A stretch of 64,000 nucleotides of DNA from Paragordius varius (lineage: Eukaryota > Nematomorpha). A program made the position numbers and the translations under genes. The DNA lies in contig OZ176055.1 in the NCBI GenBank assembly GCA_964247055.1, forward strand, positions 8,556,001 through 8,620,000. Reading direction: 5' to 3'. This document shows positions 57,501 through 64,000 of the stretch, in pieces. Under the pieces are notes generated by a model. That model was not told where the DNA came from and ran no database searches. It saw only the letters and a program-made list of their open reading frames with translations. Within the stretch, counting starts at the first letter, position 1, and every line of letters starts with the position of its first letter.

Positions 57501-60500
57501 TTAAGGGTGAATTTGAATTGTTCAAGAATGAATTTGAATTGTTTAAAAGTGAATACGAATTGTTCAAGGGTGAGGTTGAACTGTAAATGTTATATATAAA
57601 TTTAAACGACAAAATATTTTTTGTTATCAAATCCTAGCAAATAAAATTATGGGAATCGTTGGAAGTTCTAATGATGCAGAATCTATGGCAGCTTTCAAGG
57701 AATTGTTTAATCGATTGGGTTGTGGTCACCACGTTTTTTCCGAAGAATATTTTCCTGCACATTTAGCAAGTTTTTATTTTACTTCTTTAAGCGATTTTAC
57801 TAAAATAGAATATTAAATTTGTAAATTTATTTATAAATATGATTTATAAATTGTTCCAATTGTATTTGTTATGAATTTTGTTGAAATTTAGAAAATTTCT
57901 ATATTAATTTAATACTTTGAATTTATTTAATTTTACGGGGACTGGACTATACGTCTTTTAACATTATTCTTAATCAAACTATGTTGGAATTTTCACTTTT
58001 GTTCAAATCTTTATTAAATATTAAATCGAACTGAAATATAACAAAATCTAACTATTATTTTGAGATAAATTTTATAAATTAGGCCATCTTTTTGCGATTT
58101 AATTTATATCATATCTTTATTTTGTTTTACCCTTTCTTTTTCTTAATATTTTTTCCCATGGCACCTAATTAAAACGCCAAATGCTAAATCATTATGTTTT
58201 ACAAATGTTTGAAATTTTTTTTTACAATTATATTACGAAAGTTAACTCATTATAAATTAAATACGCTTTTTTATCCCAACTATTTAGATTGACACCGTAT
58301 TTATATAATAATTATTAATGTGGTTTAAATTAAACCGATAAATTTTGGAACCATTTTGATATTTCATTTCCTGAATTATTATCACATTTTAAATTATATA
58401 TATACCATTTACAGCTCAAATTCATCCTTAAACAATTCAAATTCACCCTTCAATTCTAATTCACCCTCGAACAATTCAACCCTAAAAATAAATTATGTGT
58501 TTTTGAACTAATATAACTCATTATTAATGAGAAATATATCTTTATGGCAAAGTTTAATATTTTTTCAGTATTATTTAAAATTAAAATAAAATTTTTATTT
58601 CTTAAAAATATATAAAAATATTGGGTAATTTTTAATCTTAAAACATATATTTTATTTGAGGGTGAATTTAAATTGTTTAAGGGTGAATTTGAATTGTTCA
58701 AGGGTGAATTTGAATTGTTTAAGGGTGAATTTGAATTGTAAATGGTATATTAAAATAAAATTTATTAATGTTTTTATTTTTTAACTTTTAACACAACTAA
58801 TATTTAGATCAAAGATCTGCCTATCTATTTAACACAAGCATAGCCGGGATAGAAATGTCCGATTTGATACTTATTGTAGGTTGTAATCCCAGACTCGAAG
58901 CCCCTATTATAAATGCTCGGATTCGTAAAACTTGGCTTCAACAAGAAGCCCAGGTCGCTTATATTGGCGAATCGGTAAGTTTTTTCGGTTTTCTTATTTT
59001 GGTTCTGTCCAAAAATAAAATGTTTAAAAAAATATATATTAGGTATTTTATAAAGTTTTGTTTGTGGAAAATGGAAAAAGCGTTTTTATTTTACTCGATA
59101 AATATGCGGATTCGTAAAACTTCGCCTAAAGCTCAAATTGCTTTTTTGGTAAATCTATGTGAACTTTTTTTCGGTATTTGTTTAAAATTAAATGAAAAAA
59201 AACTTTTTTTAATGAAAAGCTTTCCTCAAGGATCGTTTATGTAAAATGTTTATGGTTTATATCAAGTTTGGGGGGGGGGGGGGGGAATTATATCAAAAAT
59301 TTGTTTTTTTATAATTAAATATTTTATTTTATAACCATTAAAGTGCTTATGTTAAATTTTGTTTTTTTAACATATATGGTAAACGATTTGGGATGCTTTA
59401 TGTTGAAACTTTTTATTATTTTTTACTCGTACATATTAATAAAGACAAATGTTACATAAAAAGTGAAAGTCAAATTTATTTTAAATAATGTATATTATTT
59501 TTTTATCTTTGATTTTATAATTTTAAATATCAATAATTGAAATTTCTTAACCTGCCAAAAATATAGGCTATATAAAAAAATCAAGGTTAATTTAGGTTAT
59601 GAATCAGAAATTAGCAATCAATTTTTGATTTGTCTTTACAAATGTTTAATTTTTATTGTTATATGTTAATAAGTAGAATACAAAAAATATAAAAATTAAA
59701 ATATATATAAGCCTTAACTTAATAAAATTATTTGCAAAAATAAGGTTGGTATTAAAAAAATCGATAAAAATCCTAAACCTGTCCAACTTAAATCCATCCA
59801 TCAATACCTTATAGAAATAAGTCAAAATATCCATTTTTCCAGTTTGCGTATACTTTCAAATTACAGTAGCGTATGGCATAAAACAATGTTACTCCATAAT
59901 AGAATAAAACAATGTTAGTCCATAATTTAAAAAACAACCCTAGTTGTTAATACACATAATATTCATAATATCCCGTTGTTTTTTTAAAAAAACCTTTTTT
60001 TATTCTTTAATGGACTAACATTGTTTTATGTCATACGCTACTGTATATATTATTTTCCTTTTTACGTGTGTGTTTTAGGTAAATTTGGCCTATGAATACG
60101 AACATATAGGTACTCGAGTATCCGATCTACTTAAATTGTGTAAAAATCCAAGTAGCCACCCTTTTGGAAAACGCCTTATGCAAGCCAAAAGTCCAATGAT
60201 TATATTGGGTTATACCGCTGTCAAGGTAGGTTATTTAATTATATTTTTTTGTCATTAAACTAAAATTTGGTTTAGATTTATAATGAGTTTTTTTTATAAA
60301 TTAATTAGATTATGTTTAGATTTGGTTATATTATTATACCATTTACAATTCGAATTAACCTATAAACAATTTAATTTCATCCTTAAACAATTCAAATTTA
60401 CCCTCCAATTCGAATTCACTTTTAAATAAAATATATGTTTTTTTAAGATTTAAAAATTAGCTAATAAATTTTGTTTTAAATTAAAATAATACTTAAAAAA

Positions 60501-61966
60501 TAATATTCTATACCACAAAGATATATTTCATATTAACAATGAGTTATATTAGTTTGAAAATACATAATTTATTTTTAGGGTGAATTTGAATTGTTCTAGG
60601 GTGAATCTGAACTGTAAATGGTATATATATTTCAGGTATTTTGAAGTAAAAGTGTGAGTTTTTTAAGTTTATAACTACCGCATCTTAAAAATATGAAAAT
60701 TAAATTTTCAATTCTTATTTTATTTACCCCTATATATGATTAGGTTAACACGAAGTTTTGAAATGTGGACCTTAGTAAGGACCCATTAATCTTATGCAAT
60801 GTAATGTGCCATATAAAACAAACATAGAATATTAAAATAAATATTTTTATATAAAATTAATAGGTTTTTTTTATGTTACTCAAAGTTAATAATCTTGAGA
60901 CTTTAAATTTATGTATTTTAGGTAAATTTTTTACACATAATTTATGTAATTTTTAGAACGAAAACGGGGAAGATATAATGAACGCTGTGTTAAAACTCAG
61001 CTCACAATTACAATCAAACATAAAGGATGAGAATTGGAAAGTGTTTAATTTGTTGCACACCAAAGCAAATATGGTATATAAATTTTTAATAAAAAAAATG
61101 GTGTTTTTAACCAAGGCTTGGAACCAAAACTTCATGAAACAGCTTAGTAAATTTAAACTAATAAGCTTTTCAAATAGAGAACAATAAAACGCCTACAAAC
61201 TAAAATAGATTATTCATTCTGCAGTTTTTTGATTGTTAATAATGTTGTCCTACTTATCAAATTACAATCGTTTAAAGTTGAGTACACCTTTCCACAAACC
61301 TACTCATTTGGGGTATTTTTTGAAGCTCTTTAAATGAGCCAAAAAACTATAGAAATGTATAATTTTTTACACATATTAGCTGTATAAATTAAATAATCAG
61401 AATATTTATTTTGATTTTCCCTAAAAATGCGAATATTGAATTATGTATTACCCTCACAATTGGTTTTCATTTTGGAAGGGAGATTAATCATTGCTCAGGT
61501 TTTAATGCCAATTTTTCGACCAATATTTAGGATATTTTTTCAAATATTAAACAAACGCAAACCGGTTTTCATTTCGCTCATGTTGATTATTCCGTTTTAT
61601 TTTTTGTTTTTTGGTTAAAAAAAGGTATGTAAATTATTTTTTTCCTATATTTATCTATCAATTTATTGTAGGTGGGGGCCTTAGATCTTTCCATAAATTG
61701 TGGTTTAAACAATTTTAACCAGCATCTAAGTAAACATAACCCTGAGATAATTTATCTTTTTGGTGTTGATGATAATACCCATGTGTTAAACCAATTGCGT
61801 GATTATAAGAAGAAAAAACAAGGAAACTGCACTATAATATATCAAGGACATCATGGGGATATTGGGGCATCTCTAGCTGATTACATCTTACCAGGTAGGG
61901 TATGGTAGATTTTATGAAAATTAATCTTTTTTGAACACTTAATTTTACAAAAAAAATTGAAATAAA

Positions 61967-62009
<43 letters not shown>

Positions 62010-64000
62010 TTAAATTTACCCTTAAACAATTCAAATTCACCCTTAAACAATTCAAATTCACTCTTGAACAATTCAAATTCACCCTAAAAATAAATTTTAT
62101 ATTTTCGGGCTAGTATAACTCATGATTAATATAAATTATATTCTTATGGCATAGTATATTATTTTTTCAGTATTATATTAAATTTAAACAAAACTTTATT
62201 TTTTGAAAATATAAAAAAATATAGTAATTTTTAATTTTAAAAAACACATAATCTATTTTAGGGTGAATTTCAATTGTTCGAGGGTGAAATTGAATTGTTC
62301 GAGGGTGTATTTGAATTGTAAACGGTAGTTAACCAATATAGTATAATGTGGTTAATCGTTAAAAAATGTTAAATAATTATGATGTTGATACAATAATTAC
62401 TAAATTAAATTATATAAATGGTAGTATATTAATTTAAAATTTGAATAGAGTATGTAATGTTATGTAAACCTTTATAATTGTTCAAATATATATATTATAT
62501 TCCATGAAAAGCATTTTTGCGATTAAATTTTTGTATAATATAGAAAATTATAGTTTATATATATGTTGTTGATAGAGCCTTTTTATTGTTTCACATGATT
62601 AAAATCAATTTATATGATGGTTTATTTTTAAAACATTTTCTTTTAAAAAAATTTTTTTATTACATACATTCAAGGTTGCGCATATACCGAAAAAACTGGA
62701 ACGTACATTAATACAGAGGGCCGATCTCAAACCACACTACAAGCCATAACACCCCCAGGCCGTGCCAAAGAGGATTGGAAAATTCTGAGAGCTTTTTCCG
62801 AATTTATACACGAATTTCAAGTTATACATAAACTTGTGAGCAGTGATCCTTTATCATTACCCAGGGGTACTCAACCCAATGCAACGGCAAAAAGTTTAAC
62901 TTCAACCCTAAGTGGGATAGGTGAATTGGATCAAGAGTTACAAACTATTACCACCGACAAAAATTTGACAAAGTATGTCTTTTTTTCAACAAAATGCATT
63001 CAATATATGTATATCATTTCAATTTTCATATTTTTCTGAAGTAAAGATCGATAATAATCCGTTTTAGCCACATAGTAGTGTTTGTACCTAGGTGTACTCA
63101 TAAATTTTAACCGATTTTTTTGGTAAAAAAACTATGCAATTTTGTAAGGAAACAAAATAATTTATTTTAAATTATAGACTTTTGAACATTTCGCCCATCT
63201 CTCAGGTAATATATAAATGCCATCTCATAAAAACTGATTTTATCTTGTGAAAAATTCTTCAAGCCATTTTTTAACGTTTTTTAAACTATCAAAGTGTTGC
63301 TATTTGGCGTTGATTCAAATCGTGGGGGACCCATTTTTTTCCGAGTATATTGGTCTCTCCTATTGCTCGTAGACATATATTGATTGTTTTTTGTGATATG
63401 TGGAATGCTTCTGCCAATTGTTGTTAAGTTTGAGTTGGTTTACCCAATAATTTTCGTACTTTAATCTCTTTGCAGTTGTGTGGTATAGAGTACTCACTCA
63501 TTTTCACGTGATATATTAATGTATCGTCTGCGTACTTTTCACTAGCTTCTTCTCTTAGTTAAATCGGTATAATTTATGACTACGTCTGGTATATAATGGT
63601 ATATTTTTGGTATATAAAGATAGATTTTTATTTATCTTCAACTTACGACCCTTTAAATTTATATTTAACACACTCGATGGAATATTGTTAGACACTTTTA
63701 TTCAAAAAAATATTTAAACCAATTATATTCAACTATGCATAGACCATGAATCAATATATGATTTTTGCAAACGTCTGACAACAATATGTATGATTAGTTT
63801 AAAATTTATGTACTGATTTCTTTCGTTATGGAACATTTTATCATAAGCAGTTATTATTTTAAAAAAGTCATAAAACTATTTGATGTAAAGCATTGTAGAT
63901 GATATCGCCATTCTAATTTTATAATTAAATCCTTGTTTCTAGACATTATGTGTTACCGTATGAAGATTTACGTGGAGTGCGTCATTTATTGCACACTTTG
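51514..64000 (+). CDS. NDUFS1: NADH:ubiquinone oxidoreductase 75 kDa subunit, 3' end outside window
   Basis: Largest peripheral-arm subunit of mitochondrial complex I, carrying iron-sulfur clusters. Exons: 51514-51672, 51933-52211, 52892-53032, 53971-54137, 55700-55853, 56593-56723, 57638-57769, 58808-58974, 60079-60225, 60957-61073, 61672-61894, 62675-62972 and 63943 onward (open at the edge). The start [20 protein letters not shown] is a basic mitochondrial presequence. Cluster ligands are visible: [39 protein letters not shown] and the [15 protein letters not shown] region. [24 protein letters not shown] sequence and [16 protein letters not shown] follow, then [20 protein letters not shown] and [20 protein letters not shown]. 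Five MITE B copies, a MITE C and a mariner fragment lie in introns. A four-residue insertion (about VDMWFS for LE) precedes GKRAVEDKN. Confidence 0.96.
52212..52891 (+). repeat. NDUFS1 intron with decayed copy of an exon end
   Basis: Bases 52529-52566 (AGAGGGTTGTAACTTGCAAG, then ACCAGGTTTTTTTTG) repeat the end of exon 2 and its donor (GGGGAATGTGACCTGCAAGA, then CCAGGTTTGTACC, 52187-52220). Upstream flanks around 52440-52500 also resemble 52240-52320. This looks like an old tandem duplication of about 340 bp. Confidence 0.55.
53676..53956. mobile_element. MITE family B copy
   Basis: Begins TACCATTTACAGTGTAATTC and ends with two to three tandem units of GGGTAAATTTGAATTGTTCA and TTGTAAATGGTATA. 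Its right end is 14 nt before NDUFS1 exon 4 (53971). Confidence 0.75.
55255..55640 (-). mobile_element. Non-LTR retrotransposon (LINE) 3' fragment
   Basis: Read on -, the segment carries the usual downstream end of LINE reverse transcriptase ORFs: [12 protein letters not shown] near 55620, an R.M..LF.. segment, [13 protein letters not shown] near 55430 and a [19 protein letters not shown] RRGRP..W motif near 55360. Several stops and shifts make it a dead 5'-truncated copy. RTE, CR1 and Jockey-type elements share these motifs, so the clade is open. It lies in a 1562-nt NDUFS1 intron; the rest of that intron (54138-55254) shows nothing recognisable. Confidence 0.6.
55904..56141. mobile_element. 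MITE family A copy
   Basis: Left arm TGTAGTAAAAATACGTAAAG with inner AAAAGACAACCACCATACTT; right arm AATATCAATTTTTACTGTA. In the NDUFS1 intron after exon 5. Confidence 0.6.
56724..57242. other. NDUFS1 intron part without recognised repeat
   Basis: AT-rich intron before a MITE B copy; nothing else recognised. Confidence 0.5.
57243..57592. mobile_element. MITE family B copy, longest arms
   Basis: The left arm has about four units of the type CAATTCAAATTCACCCTTAA and the right arm about six of the complementary type GGGTGAATTTGAATTGTT. The core AAATTATGTGTTTT, ATAACTCATTATTAATAT is conserved. Unequal unit numbers in the two arms show expansion or contraction after or during spread. Confidence 0.8.
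57770..58400. other. NDUFS1 intron part without recognised repeat
   Basis: No element recognised between exon 7 and the next MITE B copy. Confidence 0.5.
58401..58749. mobile_element. MITE family B copy
   Basis: Begins TATACCATTTACAGCTCAAA and ends TTTGAATTGTAAATGGTATA, with three to four 21-nt units per arm. Lies 58 nt before NDUFS1 exon 8. Confidence 0.8.
59101..59195 (+). repeat. Decayed tandem copy of the end of NDUFS1 exon 8
   Basis: ATGCGGATTCGTAAAACTTC, then AAAGCTCAAATTGCTTTTTT and GTGAACTTTTTTTCGG, parallel the exon 8 end at 58913-58990 (CTCGGATTCGTAAAACTTGG, CCCAGGTCGCTTATATTGG, GTAAGTTTTTTCGG). Offset is about 190 bp. The copy has diverged and lost the donor. Confidence 0.6.
59270..59285 (+). 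repeat. Poly(G) run of 16
   Basis: Sixteen consecutive G in an otherwise AT-rich NDUFS1 intron. Length may be unreliable in the assembly. Confidence 0.8.
59863..60044. mobile_element. MITE family C copy
   Basis: Ends CAGTAGCGTATGGCATAAAA and TTTATGTCATACGCTACTG with TA outside. The left arm contains a short internal duplication of the AACAATGTTA.TCCATAAT motif. 35 nt before NDUFS1 exon 9. Confidence 0.75.
60335..60625. mobile_element. MITE family B copy
   Basis: Begins TATACCATTTACAATTCGAA and ends GAATCTGAACTGTAAATGGT. Core AATACATAATTTATTTTTAG. In the NDUFS1 intron after exon 9. Confidence 0.75.
61968..62004. repeat. (AT)n microsatellite
   Basis: About 18 AT units that run directly into a MITE B left end, possibly expanded from the TATA terminus of that element. 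Confidence 0.8.
62003..62327. mobile_element. MITE family B copy
   Basis: Left arm of four units starting TACAATTTAAATTTACCC; right arm of three units ending TTTGAATTGTAAACGGTA. In the NDUFS1 intron after exon 11. Confidence 0.75.
62328..62674. other. NDUFS1 intron part without recognised repeat
   Basis: Nothing recognised before exon 12. Confidence 0.5.
63087..63589 (-). mobile_element. Mariner element with large internal deletion
   Basis: TA-flanked (63085-63086 and 63590-63591) with imperfect terminal repeats CCTAGGTGTACTCATAAATT and AATTTATGACTACGTCTGG. On - it keeps the N-terminal helix-turn-helix region ([26 protein letters not shown] near 63465-63385) and the C-terminal [13 protein letters not shown] near 63210-63170; most of the catalytic core is gone. 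Same family as 8131-9245. Lies in the last visible NDUFS1 intron. Confidence 0.8.

Noticed and set aside
58456-58701. 81-codon minus frame with repeated NSPLNN-type residues
   Set aside because: It is the translation of MITE B minisatellite arms and core. Similar frames at 39428-39736 and 61832-62071 have the same cause.
59270-59285. G-quadruplex or regulatory poly(G) element
   Set aside because: A single homopolymer of 16 G in an intron is most simply a slippage product and its length may be a sequencing error.

Overview
The window is AT-rich nuclear DNA of an animal. It has spliced protein genes, many degraded transposable elements and one 200-base assembly gap (43245-43444). The best fit is a flatworm (Platyhelminthes), possibly a parasitic trematode. 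The pointers are a secreted-peptide gene built from 9-16 nt symmetric microexons like the schistosome micro-exon genes, introns of 25-38 nt that in two genes sit at the 5' end ahead of long introns, and Penelope-like, mariner and hAT remnants. This assignment is an inference from architecture; no species marker was seen.

Layout from left to right: the 3' part of a flavin amine oxidase (+, 1417-6662) with a rearranged hAT element in an intron; a mariner remnant (8131-9245); a tiny secreted-peptide microexon gene (+, 10232-11178); a class I-like myosin with an unrecognised tail (+, 12581-28499) that carries a second hAT and several MITEs in its introns; the intronless Arp2/3 subunit ARPC4 (+, 28628-29143); the SLC12A9-like cotransporter relative (-, 37821-29339), with an intron holding a tandem array of partial exon copies; an otubain (+, 37875-40469); the 3' exons of a putative amidated neuropeptide precursor (-, 43219-41112) ending at the assembly gap; GTPBP2 (-, 51445-44923) with a Penelope-like remnant in its last intron; and NDUFS1, the 75 kDa complex I subunit (+, 51514 to the window end), whose last exon(s) lie outside.

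The genes are ordinary housekeeping and cytoskeletal neighbours, not a pathway: actin motor and actin nucleation (myosin, ARPC4), transport, deubiquitination, translational GTPase and respiration. Two pairs are head to head with only 53 bp (SLC12A9/otubain) and 68 bp (GTPBP2/NDUFS1) between start codons, and ARPC4 and SLC12A9 are tail to tail. The most notable items are the microexon secreted-peptide gene, the putative neuropeptide precursor, the minisatellite-armed MITE family (eight clear copies), the hAT copy with an internal inverted duplication, and the repeated occurrence of MITE ends within about 15 nt of splice sites.

Exon coordinates were worked out by hand from reading frame, GT/AG sites and phase agreement. 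No transcript or database evidence was available.
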